A stretch of DNA of 64,000 nt from Bacillus alkalisoli. GTDB taxonomy: Bacteria > Bacillota > Bacilli > Bacillales > Bacillaceae_I. The stretch is taken from positions 209,745 to 273,744 of the forward strand of contig NZ_KZ454944.1 in assembly GCF_002797415.1 (NCBI RefSeq), read 5' to 3'. Position 1 is the first letter of the stretch, and each line of letters begins with the position of its first letter. Under the pieces are notes generated by a model. That model was not told the DNA's origin. It worked only from the letters and a program-made list of their open reading frames with translations, and did not search any database. Shown in pieces: positions 1-9,220 of this stretch. The position numbers were made by a program, and so were the translations under genes.

Positions 1-1215
1 CGCCCAGAACGGTTGGATTAAGTTCGTCCAAGCATCGCCCCATGATACAGCAAGAGCCGTTTTTGCAATAGATACGTCCATTGCTTTTGCAGCTTCTAGC
101 ATAACTGGAGCTTGGACAGCCCACTGGCCGCCTCCAGATGGTACGAAGAAGTTAACAATACCAGCGCTTAAGAATGCGAAAAAGTGGAATGTATGCTCAT
201 TAGAAATGCTAACGAACGCTTCTGACATAACCGCCGCTAAGCCTGATGCTGTCATCATTCCCATAATACCAGCATAGAACGGGAACTGAATGATGATACC
301 ACTTGCACCTTTCACCGCATTCATTACTGATTCTAAGAAGTTTTTAGGAGTCCAGTGGAACAGGATTCCTAAGAATAAGAATAGGAAATTAACGATATTT
401 AAATTTAAACTAAAGCCATTGTTTGCAAAATAATAGAATAAAAAGGCTAACCCCATAACAGATACAGTTAGTGATAAAATATAACTGTTTTCTAGACGTT
501 CAGCTGGTGTCATATTTGCCTTTTCGATTGTTGCTGCTTGTAAGTTAGATGCTTCTTCTAATAATGTACGGTCAACAGAAACTGTATCTTCTTTTGAAGG
601 CATTAAAAGTCTGTTCATTAAAGGTAATACTAAAAACAAAGCAGCTAAAAGAATTAAGTTAAATGTAGAGAAAATAGTTTCGGAAGTAGAAATGACCCCA
701 ATTAGATCTTGAGAAAAATGTCCTTCTGTTGCAATTGTTAACGGTATGGAACCAGAGAATCCACCATGCCACACAATAAATCCGCTGTAAGCGCTTGCAA
801 TTAGTAGGCGATAATCTACGTTTTCCACCTTTTTCGCAAGCTCTTTTGCAAAAAGTGCCCCAATAACTAATCCGAATCCCCAGTTAATCCAACTAGCAAT
901 TAACGAAACAACTGTTACGATAACGATAGCAGATCCTGGTGATTTTGCAGTAGAAGCAAGTGCTCCTAGAAATTTTTTGAATACAGGACTACTTGCTAAA
1001 ACATAACCTGTAACAAGTACAAGTACCATTTGCATCGAGAATGCGAGCAATCCCCAAAAGCCATCTCCCCAATGCTTTACCATGTCAACTGGTCCACTGC
1101 TTGTGAAAATTAGACCTAATCCAAATACAACAAAAGTAAGGATAATAACAAATAAAAATGGATCAGGTAAATAACGTTGCATTAGCCGATTGAAAAAAGA
1201 AATTATTGGCTTCAT
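1..1215 (-). CDS. atoE: Short-chain fatty acid transporter, AtoE family (partial)
   Basis: Polytopic membrane permease of the AtoE/short-chain fatty acid transporter family, which in known members takes up acetoacetate, butyrate and similar acids. The ATG is at 1213-1215 (minus strand) with a GGGAGGAAG ribosome site just upstream. 405 codons are present and the C-terminus lies outside the window. Visible features are many hydrophobic helices, the family-like stretch SGGGQWAVQAP near residue 380, and NLIQPFWA at the window edge. The gene is transcribed alone, away from the BCCT gene. It could supply short acids to the butyryl-CoA pathway at 45-57 kb, but that link is inference. Confidence 0.85.
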   Translation of the reverse strand, partial: MKPIISFFNRLMQRYLPDPFLFVIILTFVVFGLGLIFTSSGPVDMVKHWGDGFWGLLAFSMQMVLVLVTGYVLASSPVFKKFLGALASTAKSPGSAIVIVTVVSLIASWINWGFGLVIGALFAKELAKKVENVDYRLLIASAYSGFIVWHGGFSGSIPLTIATEGHFSQDLIGVISTSETIFSTFNLILLAALFLVLPLMNRLLMPSKEDTVSVDRTLLEEASNLQAATIEKANMTPAERLENSYILSLTVSVMGLAFLFYYFANNGFSLNLNIVNFLFLFLGILFHWTPKNFLESVMNAVKGASGIIIQFPFYAGIMGMMTASGLAAVMSEAFVSISNEHTFHFFAFLSAGIVNFFVPSGGGQWAVQAPVMLEAAKAMDVSIAKTALAVSWGDAWTNLIQPFWA

Positions 1216-1240
1216 ACTTTTTCTTCCTCCCCCATATAAG

Positions 1241-1252
1241 TTTGTATACAAA
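1241..1252. promoter_or_regulatory. Perfect 12-bp palindrome TTTGTATACAAA upstream of atoE
   Basis: A perfect palindrome about 26 bp upstream of the atoE start codon, between promoter region and ribosome site. Its size and symmetry suit an operator for a dimeric repressor. The cognate regulator is not visible in the window. Confidence 0.35.
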
Positions 1253-1361
1253 TGTAGTAGTTCTACAATATTCAGTATATTCCTTCTATTATGGATATTT
1301 GTCCTATTTTTTTAAAAAAGTTGAGATAATTGTAGAATTACTAAATTTTGTTCTGAATTCT

Positions 1362-1466
1362 AAAAAGGATAGATAGAGAGTAGAAAAGTACCGATAGACC
1401 TGCAAAAAGTATAGATAAGCGCCTGAAAAGTGCCCATAGGACGGAGAAAAGTACCGATAGCACTCT
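1362..1466. repeat. 21-bp period degenerate tandem array A1
   Basis: Five units start at 1362, 1383, 1404, 1425 and 1446, each exactly 21 bp apart. The core is GAAAAGTACCGATAG followed by variable sequence. The array lies in the 303-bp gap between the atoE start and the BCCT gene end and has no coding potential. Confidence 0.75.
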
Positions 1467-1471
1467 CATAC

Positions 1472-1505
1472 ATAAAAAAAACCTACTCAATTTAATAAGT
1501 AGGTT
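1472..1505 (-). terminator. Intrinsic terminator of the BCCT gene
   Basis: Stem AACCTACT/AGTAGGTT (1480-1487 with 1498-1505) followed on the minus strand by a run of eight T. Confidence 0.8.
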
Positions 1506-1518
1506 CTTCCCAATCTTC

Positions 1519-3018
1519 CTATTTCGCTCGTTTCTGCTCTTTGCGCTCTTTATTCAACGCCTTCACTAAAGAATGACAAATCCCAAGTAATATAACAGTA
1601 AAAGGCAACGCAGCAACTAAGGAAGCTGTCTGTAATCCTTCTAATCCACTCGACAACAATAGAACAGCCGCAATAGAAGCCATTAAAGTCCCCCAAATGA
1701 CACGTAAAAATAATGGTGGATTCATACTACCATTCGACGTCATCGTTCCTAAAATAAACGTCGCGGAGTCCGCAGAAGTAATTAAGAACGTAAGAATCAA
1801 TAAGATAGAAAGTAATGATAGAATAAAAGTAAATGGCAGTTGTGCAAAGGTAGTAAACAATGCCGATGTAATATCATTATTTACCGTTGTGGCAATATCT
1901 GTCCCACCAAATAGATCAAAGTGTAAAGCTGTTCCTCCAAATACTGCAATCCAGAACAGTGCAATTAATGGGGGAACAATTAACACGCCAAGGACAAATT
2001 CCCGAATCGTTCTTCCTCTAGAAACTCGAGCAATAAATGCACCAACAAAAGGTGACCAAGCAATGGCCCAAGCCCAATAGAAAATCGTCCAGTCACGTAC
2101 CCACGTTCCACCTTTGTATGGTGTTAATCGTAAGCTTGTATTAAAGAAATTAGAAATATAATCCCCAATACCAAGCGTAAACGTATTTAAAATAAACACA
2201 GTCGGCCCCATAATAAATACAAAAGCCGTCAATAAAATAGCAAGAGCTAAGTTTAAGTTACTCAAATATTTAATTCCGCGATTTAATCCAGTACTCGTCG
2301 AACTTAAATACAAAAGTAAAAGAACAAATATGATAATAAGTTGAACGATTGCATTATTTGGAATGCCGAAAACAACATTTAACCCACCGTTAATTTGTAA
2401 AATCCCAAGTCCTAATGAAGTAGCGACTCCCATCACTGTAGCGATAACCGCTAAAATATCAATAGGCTTTTTTATGTATTCACGATCCCCAATGACTGGC
2501 TTAAGTGTTGTGGAGATAAGTCCATCTTCTTTTTTTCTAAACTGAAAATAACCGATTGCAAGTCCAACGACTGTAAAGACGGACCATTGACTTACTCCCC
2601 AATGAAAAAAGGAATAGTGCATCGCAGTACGAGCCGCAACATCAGTTAAAGGCTCTACCGTATCACGTGGTGGTGTAAAATAGTGGCTCATTGGCTCTGC
2701 AATTCCCCAAAAAACAAGACCAACACCAAATCCTGCACTAAAGAGCATCCCTATCCAAGTGAAAAAAGGAAACTCTGGTCGATCTTCATCTCTTCCTAAG
2801 CGAATCCTTCCGTAACGAGTAAACGCTAAAATAAGACAAAATAACACAAAGAATAAAACGGCTAACAAGTAAAACCAACCGAAAGCATATGTAGTAAAAT
2901 CCAGCGCGCGCCCCGATATCTCTCCAAATGCGTTTGGCGCCAATGCTCCTATTAACACTAAAATGGCAACAATGGTCGCCGAAACCCAAAAAACAATTCC
3001 TAAATTTTTCAAATTCAT
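1519..3018 (-). CDS. BCCT family glycine betaine/choline/carnitine transporter (OpuD-like)
   Basis: Sodium-coupled uptake carrier for quaternary ammonium osmolytes in the cytoplasmic membrane. The 499-residue length is typical for BCCT proteins. About twelve hydrophobic segments are visible, together with the family signatures WGIAEPMSHYF (about residue 105) and FYWAWAIAWSPFVGAFIARVS with the following RGRTIREF (about residues 314-342). The start ATG has a GGGGGAT ribosome site 7 bases upstream. The gene is monocistronic with its own terminator. Substrate cannot be decided between betaine, carnitine and choline. OpuD of B. subtilis is the nearest well-known relative in type. Confidence 0.9.
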   Translation of the reverse strand: MNLKNLGIVFWVSATIVAILVLIGALAPNAFGEISGRALDFTTYAFGWFYLLAVLFFVLFCLILAFTRYGRIRLGRDEDRPEFPFFTWIGMLFSAGFGVGLVFWGIAEPMSHYFTPPRDTVEPLTDVAARTAMHYSFFHWGVSQWSVFTVVGLAIGYFQFRKKEDGLISTTLKPVIGDREYIKKPIDILAVIATVMGVATSLGLGILQINGGLNVVFGIPNNAIVQLIIIFVLLLLYLSSTSTGLNRGIKYLSNLNLALAILLTAFVFIMGPTVFILNTFTLGIGDYISNFFNTSLRLTPYKGGTWVRDWTIFYWAWAIAWSPFVGAFIARVSRGRTIREFVLGVLIVPPLIALFWIAVFGGTALHFDLFGGTDIATTVNNDITSALFTTFAQLPFTFILSLLSILLILTFLITSADSATFILGTMTSNGSMNPPLFLRVIWGTLMASIAAVLLLSSGLEGLQTASLVAALPFTVILLGICHSLVKALNKERKEQKRAK

Positions 3019-3201
3019 ATGTAATCCCCCATAAAGTCTATTCCAAGAAGTTAGTTGGAACGTTGTACTCCTATTTTACCATTTTGCACCCAAAATATAA
3101 AAAGATACCAAATATGCTGCCAGCGGGGCGAAAAACTAGTCAATGTAGTGGGTCCTTTGTTTTAATAGAGATATAAAAGATGTTGGAGGGAGTTATGTTT
3201 C

Positions 3202-3951
3202 ATGAATGAAGTAATTAATACGTTATTAGCTCATCGATCTATAAGGAAATTTGAAGATAAACAGCTAACAAAGGAACAAATTGAAACCATTGTAAAAAGT
3301 GCTCAAGCAGCATCCACTTCTAGTTTTATACAAGCTTATTCTATTATCGGAGTGTCGAACAAAGAAAAGAAACAAGAACTAGCAGAACTAGCTGGTAATC
3401 AGTCTTATGTAGAAAATAGCGGTCACTTCTTTGTTTTCTGCGCAGATTTACATCGACATGATGTGATTGCGGAAATGGAAGGAGTAGATTTAAGCGAATC
3501 GTTAGAGAGCACAGAGAAATATATGGTGTCACTTATTGACGCATCACTCGCAGCACAAAATGCGGCAATAGCAGCAGAATCAATGGGATTAGGTATTTGT
3601 TATATAGGAGGATTACGTAACAATTTAGAAAAGGTATGTGAAGTGTTGCAAACTCCAAATAGAGTTATTCCGTTATTCGGTTTAACAGTAGGTTACCCAG
3701 CGCAAGATCCAGGCGTGAAACCACGTTTACCAGTTTCAAACGTTTACCATGAAGAAACATACGAACCAAATAATGAACAATTTAAAGAACAGTTAGAAGC
3801 ATATAACAAAGAAATTTCTCAATATTATTACGAGAGAACAAATGGAATGCGCAACGACAAATGGACTGCTCAAATGGCTTCGATGTTAGAAAGTCCGAAA
3901 CGCATGTATATGAAAGAGTTTGTAGAGAAGAAAGGGTTTAATAAGAAATAG
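3202..3951 (+). CDS. NADPH-dependent flavin oxidoreductase / nitroreductase (NfrA/NfsA type)
   Basis: FMN enzyme of the nitroreductase superfamily that transfers electrons from NAD(P)H to nitro compounds, FMN or quinones. The 249-residue length matches NfsA/NfrA1. The N-terminal HRSIRKFED (residues 11-19) is the usual flavin phosphate-binding start. LAAQNAAIAAESMGLGICYIGG (middle) and LFGLTVGYPA are family signatures. The start ATG at 3202 is preceded by GGAGGG. An earlier ATG at 3195 stops after four codons. It is transcribed alone. Resembles B. subtilis NfrA1 (YwcG) in length and motifs. The physiological substrate is unknown. Confidence 0.85.
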   Translation: MNEVINTLLAHRSIRKFEDKQLTKEQIETIVKSAQAASTSSFIQAYSIIGVSNKEKKQELAELAGNQSYVENSGHFFVFCADLHRHDVIAEMEGVDLSESLESTEKYMVSLIDASLAAQNAAIAAESMGLGICYIGGLRNNLEKVCEVLQTPNRVIPLFGLTVGYPAQDPGVKPRLPVSNVYHEETYEPNNEQFKEQLEAYNKEISQYYYERTNGMRNDKWTAQMASMLESPKRMYMKEFVEKKGFNKK

Positions 3952-3961
3952 GAATATAGAT

Positions 3962-4136
3962 GAAGTTCAATTAGCTCAAGAAAAAAGAAGAAAATGAACT
4001 TGATAAGGCCGACGAAGTTCATTTAGCTCGAGAAAAAAGAAGAAAATGAACTTGATAAGGCCGATGAAGTTCATTTTGCTCAAGAATAAAGAAAAAAATG
4101 AACTTCATAAGGCGAATGAAGTTCATTTTGGCTATG
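3962..4136. repeat. 52-bp period hairpin array B1
   Basis: Units start at 3962, 4014, 4066 and 4118, exactly 52 bp apart. Each unit carries an inverted repeat ATGAACTT ... AAGTTCAT around a short spacer, so each can form a hairpin. The same family reappears at 56862-57382. The array sits between convergent genes. Confidence 0.8.
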
Positions 4137-4140
4137 AAAA

Positions 4141-4593
4141 CTATTCCCTATCAGCTTTTTTCTCCAAAAGCTCCTTCAACGTTCGTAAGTGTTCTCCATC
4201 TTCTTTTTGTAAAATCTTTCGTATCACGGGCTTTGACAATAACATGCGCAGGCCACTTGTTTTAATTTTACCTTCAAATGAGACTTTTGTTGTGTTATCC
4301 AACGTTGGGCGGAAATAATAATGGTACGTAACCGTTAATCCATTGGAGTCGCTTTTTACACCATAACGATTCGGTGCATCTAATTCTATTACTTCTATAA
4401 CAGCCGTTGCTTCCTTACCACGAATATTTCGCGTTTCTTCAAACTTACTGCCAACTTGTAGAGGGCCTTCTGTTAATAAGGTTACCTTCGTTACATTACT
4501 CATCACTTCTAGAGAGTTTTCTATATGGGTGAAAAAAGAAAATACTTCTTCTATCGGCTTATTGATTTCAACTGTATCTTGCAAGTCGGCCAT
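4141..4593 (-). CDS. SRPBCC (START-like) family protein
   Basis: A 150-residue protein with the helix-grip fold pattern of the SRPBCC superfamily. It begins LQDTVEINKPIEEVFSFFTHIEN, typical of polyketide cyclase/dehydrase-like members, continues with GSKFEETRNIRGKEATAVIEV and ends with a long helix. Such proteins bind hydrophobic ligands in a central cavity. No catalytic residue can be assigned. It follows the GGDEF gene pair in the same direction (13-bp gap), so it may share their transcript. Function unknown. Confidence 0.7.
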   Translation of the reverse strand: MADLQDTVEINKPIEEVFSFFTHIENSLEVMSNVTKVTLLTEGPLQVGSKFEETRNIRGKEATAVIEVIELDAPNRYGVKSDSNGLTVTYHYYFRPTLDNTTKVSFEGKIKTSGLRMLLSKPVIRKILQKEDGEHLRTLKELLEKKADRE

Positions 4594-4606
4594 TTACATT
4601 TCTCCT

Positions 4607-5125
4607 TTATTCCGATGTTACACTAGCATATCTTCCCATTTTCAATTGCTTAATTACATCTTCTTTTAAAGCTTCTTGAACGGCAGGAAGTGTTAGTTGA
4701 CTTGAACATATCGTAACATATTGAGTAGGAGAAATCTTCTCTTCTTTTAACAACTTATCCAATGTCGGGGAACGAAAATCTTCAACAGATAAATACGCCA
4801 AAAACAACGGCGCCTCCTCTGCCGTGTCGTGTAAAAATATTCGTACTCCTTTTAAGCATGGAAGTAAAATGCCTTTAAATTCTAATTCAATTTCTAGTCT
4901 TTCTATTTCAGCTTGTTGTAAGGCAGGTATTAAACTAGGCCTTGTAAAGAAAAAAACAATTTGTTCAAATGTATAAGGAAAATTATTTTCCACCCTTAAG
5001 CGTTTAAAGAGAAAGCGAGAATATACACGTAAGTAATTCTTATAAAATGGTATAGAAAGAAAAAAGAGAAAGGCTGAAAATACAATAAAAGTTAGAAAAT
5101 AAATAATAGTATCCAACCTAATCAC
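4607..5125 (-). CDS. Membrane-anchored protein of unknown function, partner of the GGDEF gene
   Basis: A 172-residue protein I do not recognise. One strong N-terminal transmembrane helix (about residues 8-27) is followed by a basic stretch and a cytoplasmic domain of about 135 residues. It starts with GTG at 5125, and its start overlaps the TGA stop of the upstream diguanylate-cyclase-like gene (GTGA overlap), so the two are translationally coupled. Tight coupling suggests an accessory role in the same signalling unit. That is inference. Confidence 0.6.
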   Translation of the reverse strand: MIRLDTIIYFLTFIVFSAFLFFLSIPFYKNYLRVYSRFLFKRLRVENNFPYTFEQIVFFFTRPSLIPALQQAEIERLEIELEFKGILLPCLKGVRIFLHDTAEEAPLFLAYLSVEDFRSPTLDKLLKEEKISPTQYVTICSSQLTLPAVQEALKEDVIKQLKMGRYASVTSE

Positions 5126-6651
5126 TCTCCTTTAAATACAACAGTTCGGTTTTTGCCATTATTTTTAGCTGCATACAAAGCTTCATCTGCAGCACTTATT
5201 AATGCATCTTTTGATAGAGTAGAGAGGTCTTCCGTACAAGCGGCACCAATGCTAATGGTTAGCATACCGAGCGGCTGATGTTGCCCTTCAGGAAATCTAG
5301 TCGTTGTCACTGCATGACGAATTTTTTCTGCTAACTCATACGCAGCTTCTGCGTTACTCTTAGGCATGACAATAGATAGTTCTTCTCCGCCAAATCTGTA
5401 AATAGAGTGGCCTTTTCCAACAGTTGTTTGCAACAAATTAGCGAGCTGAATTAACACTTCATTCCCTAGTAAATGACCATTTCTGTCATTAAAATGTTTG
5501 AAAAAATCGATGTCAATCATAATGAGGCTAACTGGCCAACTCACTTGTTCATCTTGAAATAAAAGGCGTAACGTCTGCTGCAACGAACGTTGGTTATACA
5601 ACCCTGTTAACCCATCTCGTTTTGCGAGTTGTTCCATTTTTTCATACATCGTCGCTTGTTCAATGCCAACAGCTGCTTGGTTAGCAAATGGAAGCACACC
5701 TTCTAAATCTTCTAACGTAATTGGCTTCTTGTTTACAACATTATCAATCACAACTATTCCTATTTCATTTCCTTTATGAATGAGTGGAACAATCGCATAT
5801 TCTTCCATTTGAAAAAGCAGTTTCATCTGTTGTTGAAAATCGTCTTCTACATGGTTCTCCGTAATAATACTAGGAGTTCTTGTTTTCATCGCTTTATAGG
5901 CAGAAGAATGTTGATTGTTCAAAGGAATAACCAAAGACTGCACGATATCATTGAGCTCTAAGTCAGTATGAGTCTCATTATTATTAATTTCTATTAGATC
6001 GGTTAACTGATATTTTTTCGCGGCAATATTTTCCCATATATGAAAGCCTTCTTCTGCCGTGCGCGGCCCAACAGCCATACGCCCATATAGAACATCGTCC
6101 TCATTCACTTTTAAAAAAATGATGGCACGGTTAAAACCTAGTCCGTGACCAGCCGTTAACGCAGTTAAAATCGTTAAAAGTTGTTTATCTAGCGAAGATG
6201 TTTGCTGCATCATCGTACCGATTTCTCTGTAAACATGAAGCTGTTTGGACTGTTTCATCAGTTGCGATATCCAGTTTTCGTTCAAATCTTTGCTCTGCTT
6301 TATTCTTCTAAAAAGCAAGTAAGTTAAAAATAAAATAGATATGTATATAATAAATAGTTCTATTAGATGAGAAGTTGGTAGACCATAGTTATATCCAAGT
6401 AATAAACCTACAATGATACTTACTAAGGCTCCTATTATATGAAAATAAAAAGCCATACTTAACACGATTAGGATATATACACTTAGCACCGCATAAGGAG
6501 GAATATCTAAAAAGTAAGTTGGAACTAAAAGAAATAATAAAAAGCCACTATTTATTAATAATTTTTGATATATTCTTGGTAAAAAGTGACGAAACATGTT
6601 AAAAAGGCTAGCAAGTGTGATAGCTGAGAGTAAGAGTACGAATAGCTCCAT
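5122..6651 (-). CDS. Membrane GAF-GGDEF protein, probable diguanylate cyclase
   Basis: A 509-residue signalling protein. The first 115 residues hold about six hydrophobic helices. A GAF-like sensor domain follows (about 140-320), then a GGDEF domain (about 345-505) with DGLTGLYNQRSL, DIDFFKHFNDRNGH and the active-site loop FGGEELSIVMP near residue 420. GGEEL is an accepted active variant of GGDEF, so synthesis of c-di-GMP from two GTP is likely. The usual RxxD inhibitory site just before the loop is absent, so product inhibition at that site is not expected. Downstream partners are the membrane protein at 4607-5125 and possibly the SRPBCC protein. Confidence 0.85.
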   Translation of the reverse strand: MELFVLLLSAITLASLFNMFRHFLPRIYQKLLINSGFLLFLLVPTYFLDIPPYAVLSVYILIVLSMAFYFHIIGALVSIIVGLLLGYNYGLPTSHLIELFIIYISILFLTYLLFRRIKQSKDLNENWISQLMKQSKQLHVYREIGTMMQQTSSLDKQLLTILTALTAGHGLGFNRAIIFLKVNEDDVLYGRMAVGPRTAEEGFHIWENIAAKKYQLTDLIEINNNETHTDLELNDIVQSLVIPLNNQHSSAYKAMKTRTPSIITENHVEDDFQQQMKLLFQMEEYAIVPLIHKGNEIGIVVIDNVVNKKPITLEDLEGVLPFANQAAVGIEQATMYEKMEQLAKRDGLTGLYNQRSLQQTLRLLFQDEQVSWPVSLIMIDIDFFKHFNDRNGHLLGNEVLIQLANLLQTTVGKGHSIYRFGGEELSIVMPKSNAEAAYELAEKIRHAVTTTRFPEGQHQPLGMLTISIGAACTEDLSTLSKDALISAADEALYAAKNNGKNRTVVFKGE

Positions 6652-6804
6652 AATTTCCGTTCTCCTTTTTCATGATAAGTTCAATATAACAGAAAATTAT
6701 AAAAGATAATACACCTATTAGGGCATTTGGACTAATTTATCGACAAGGACTCGAATAGGTATATTTACTCATCTGAATTTACATACCCATCATAATTAAA
6801 AATA

Positions 6805-6843
6805 AAACAAAAAAACTTAGAGCAGAATGGCTCTAAGTTTTTT
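6805..6843 (-). terminator. Intrinsic terminator of htpX
   Basis: Stem AAACTTAGAGC/GCTCTAAGTTT around a short loop, with a T run on the minus strand. Confidence 0.85.
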
Positions 6844-6857
6844 AATGAATGAAAAGA

Positions 6858-7739
6858 TTATTTTGCTTCTAAACGACGAATACGCTCATCTAGATCAGGG
6901 TGAGAAGAGAAAAGTGAACCTTTCTTTTTCCCTGAAATCTTTAATGTCGCAACAGCAGTATCTTTTTCATCTGTAATACGGTTCGTGTATTGTTTTAAAG
7001 AGCGTAATGCGTGAACCATTTTGTCTTTACCAGCTAAGTCAGCGCCACCACGGTCCGCATGGAACTCACGGTAACGAGAGTAAGCCATAACGACGATGCT
7101 TCCAAGAATAGAGAAAGCAATTTGGAATACGATTACCGCAATAAAGTGAACAATTGGTGCTAAGTCTTCACGTGCGAAACGAGAAACAGCCCATGCAGCA
7201 ATACGTGCTAAGAACACAACGAATGTATTTACAACACCTTGTAAAAGTGTCATCGTTACCATGTCGCCATTTGCAATATGTGCTACCTCATGCGCGATAA
7301 CACCTTCTACAGCAGCTTCATCCATCTCATCTAAAAGACCAGAAGACACCGCAACTAATGAACGGTTTTTAGAAGGACCAGTTGCAAATGCATTTACTTC
7401 TGGGGAATGATAGATTCCAACCTCAGGCATACGAGTAATACCAGCAGCACGACTCATACGGTGAACCATGTCTACGATTTTACGCTCACGTGGAGAAAGC
7501 GATCCATCTGGATTTAAAACTTGTACGTTCATCATTTTCTTCGCCATCCAGCGAGACATCAATAGTGACATGAACGCACCAGTGAAACCAATCACGGCAC
7601 TAAAAATCAATAAAGTTACTAAATCAATTCCGCCATCAGCAGTGCGGTAGCTACCTACACCAAGGATGGAAAGGACAATACCGATGGTTACAAGAACCAT
7701 GATATTTGTTAATAGGAATAAAAATACACGTTTACCCAT
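6858..7739 (-). CDS. htpX: Zinc metalloprotease HtpX
   Basis: Membrane-bound M48 peptidase involved in quality control of membrane proteins. The zinc site HEVAH is at residues 150-154, and the third ligand lies in EFHAD (225-229). Two N-terminal helices (about 5-27 and 40-62) and two further hydrophobic segments (about 165-185 and 196-220) surround the catalytic helix. Length 293 is usual for the family. The start is preceded by AGGAGGAG. Monocistronic, with a terminator just downstream. Confidence 0.95.
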   Translation of the reverse strand: MGKRVFLFLLTNIMVLVTIGIVLSILGVGSYRTADGGIDLVTLLIFSAVIGFTGAFMSLLMSRWMAKKMMNVQVLNPDGSLSPRERKIVDMVHRMSRAAGITRMPEVGIYHSPEVNAFATGPSKNRSLVAVSSGLLDEMDEAAVEGVIAHEVAHIANGDMVTMTLLQGVVNTFVVFLARIAAWAVSRFAREDLAPIVHFIAVIVFQIAFSILGSIVVMAYSRYREFHADRGGADLAGKDKMVHALRSLKQYTNRITDEKDTAVATLKISGKKKGSLFSSHPDLDERIRRLEAK

Positions 7740-7959
7740 AATTCTCCTCCTGATAATATACTGTATAATAGTTTATGAGTTCATATGAACCTGTTTTCTA
7801 TCTAGACCTAATTATAGATGCAAATCAGAAATTTTTCAATAAAACAACTTTACCTTTATTTGACGAATTGTGTTAGTGGACTTACTATTATAGACAAGTA
7901 AGGGTGATTTTCGTCTCAAAGTGTAGGTAGGCAGGGAGAAAAAAGGCAAATCGAAACTC

Positions 7960-8140
7960 AACCGACGAAAGCGGTCGATCTTATCGGCGAAAATCGCGTG
8001 TTAATCGGCGGAAATGTCGAACTTATCGGCGAAAATCGCGACTCAATCGGCGAAAGTGACTATTCTATCGGCGAATAGAGCAAGCCAATCAGCGAAAACA
8101 CGGTTTAATCGGCGAAAAAAACAGTTTATCGGCTACACCG
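7960..8140. repeat. 21-bp period array A2 (TCGGCGAAAA type)
   Basis: TCGGCG cores start at 7984, 8005, 8026, 8047, 8068, 8089, 8109 and 8129. The spacing is 21 bp except for two 20-bp steps at the end. The text between the cores is variable. The array fills most of the 461-bp gap between the htpX start and the DUF1836 gene. Related arrays with this core are at 23511, 49253 and 60781. Confidence 0.85.
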
Positions 8141-8200
8141 AGTAATTGTATACCAAATTCTACACAAAATGAAATTACGAACCTAAGAGGGTGTCTGAAT

Positions 8201-8857
8201 ATGCGACAAGGCTGGACACGTTTACAGTTAGCCAACCTACTAAAGGTTGTTATAGAAAAGAATAACGAAGAAGTACTCAGGGTCATCCAATCCATTGGGA
8301 CAGTCTCTACAGACCTGCAACAAAAGCTTATCAATTGCCTTGAAAACAACAAACTTGGTTTCTCTATGAACGACATAGCTACACTAGGAAACCAGCTCGA
8401 ATGTACGACCATTTCGGAAACGGCCTTAAAAAATTGGGTAAAGCGCGAAATGAAAGAGTTCATTGGCTCTCCTGAGGTCGGAAAAAAATACTCGATACAA
8501 CAAGCAGCATTGCTTTACATAGTGAAAGACTTAAAGACAATCCTCGACTTTGAAGCCATCCGCCCCGTGTTACGGTTAGTTTTTAACAATCCAAAGGATC
8601 GAAAAGACGACCTGATTAGTCCAGTTAAGTATTTACTTGCGTACTCTAACCTCTATGAAGAACTTGTACGAAAAGGGGAAATACTAACCGAGGACTATAT
8701 CGCTAATGAAGTGAAGGAATATATGAAAATGTACGAACACCTATCGGAAAAACAACAATCCAACATGGAAAGTGCCTTAATGGTTTCGATCCTTTCCGTT
8801 CGTGCAGCCTATATAAAAGCCATTGCGATGAACTATGTTCAAGAAGCTCCCAAATAA
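8201..8857 (+). CDS. DUF1836 domain protein
   Basis: A 218-residue soluble protein. The segment with SETALKNWVKREMKEFIGSP and KKYSIQQAALLYIVKDLKTIL resembles the MerR-like helical arrangement of DUF1836 proteins, which are suspected DNA-binding regulators. The start ATG follows AGAGGGTG. It is a single gene between a repeat array and the gnd leader. Function unknown. The family assignment is by pattern only. Confidence 0.6.
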   Translation: MRQGWTRLQLANLLKVVIEKNNEEVLRVIQSIGTVSTDLQQKLINCLENNKLGFSMNDIATLGNQLECTTISETALKNWVKREMKEFIGSPEVGKKYSIQQAALLYIVKDLKTILDFEAIRPVLRLVFNNPKDRKDDLISPVKYLLAYSNLYEELVRKGEILTEDYIANEVKEYMKMYEHLSEKQQSNMESALMVSILSVRAAYIKAIAMNYVQEAPK

Positions 8858-9030
8858 CAAGTATAGAAGTGTACCGAAAACAAAGACTAAAGTGTAAGCG
8901 TTTTACATGTGAAATGTTCGCAATCTCCTAGCCATAATGCTATTTTCTAATCAAATAAAATGGTATAATAGCACAGGATTTTATAGTTTTTGGCTGTGTT
9001 AAAGCTTAGTGTTGATATTTATATACTTAC

Positions 9031-9189
9031 CTGTTGATTTCCGTGCAAGGCTGAGACTCCTGCGGGAGAAGCGGGAAGCGGGAGACCCCACAGGCGCTTG
9101 CGCCGAGGAGTAGGTTTTTTCACGGCAGTGAAAATAACCTTCCTTTTTACCGCCCGCGGAAAGCGAAGCCTTGCACGGAAATCAACAGC
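9031..9189. repeat. GC-rich palindromic element, copy R1 (with nested insertion)
   Basis: Arms CTGTTGATTTCCGTGCAAGGC and its complement at the two ends, core GACTCCTGCGGGAGAAGCGGG ... CGCCCGCGGAAAGCG. Inside, at about 9107-9145, sits a smaller hairpin (AGGTTTTTTCAC/GTGAAAATAACCT) that is otherwise found only in copy R7. Confidence 0.85.
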
Positions 9190-9220
9190 AACCTTTAACA
9201 TAGCCAAGTTTTTAGTACTA

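Noticed and set aside
1697-2080. A 127-codon frame on the plus strand opposite the BCCT gene
   Set aside because: It lies fully antisense to a well-supported transporter gene, has no ribosome site and shows low-complexity composition typical of a shadow frame.
8899-8914. cre-like TGTAAGCGTTTTACA behind the DUF1836 gene
   Set aside because: It is one base too long for the consensus and misses the final CA positions. No promoter is evident near it.
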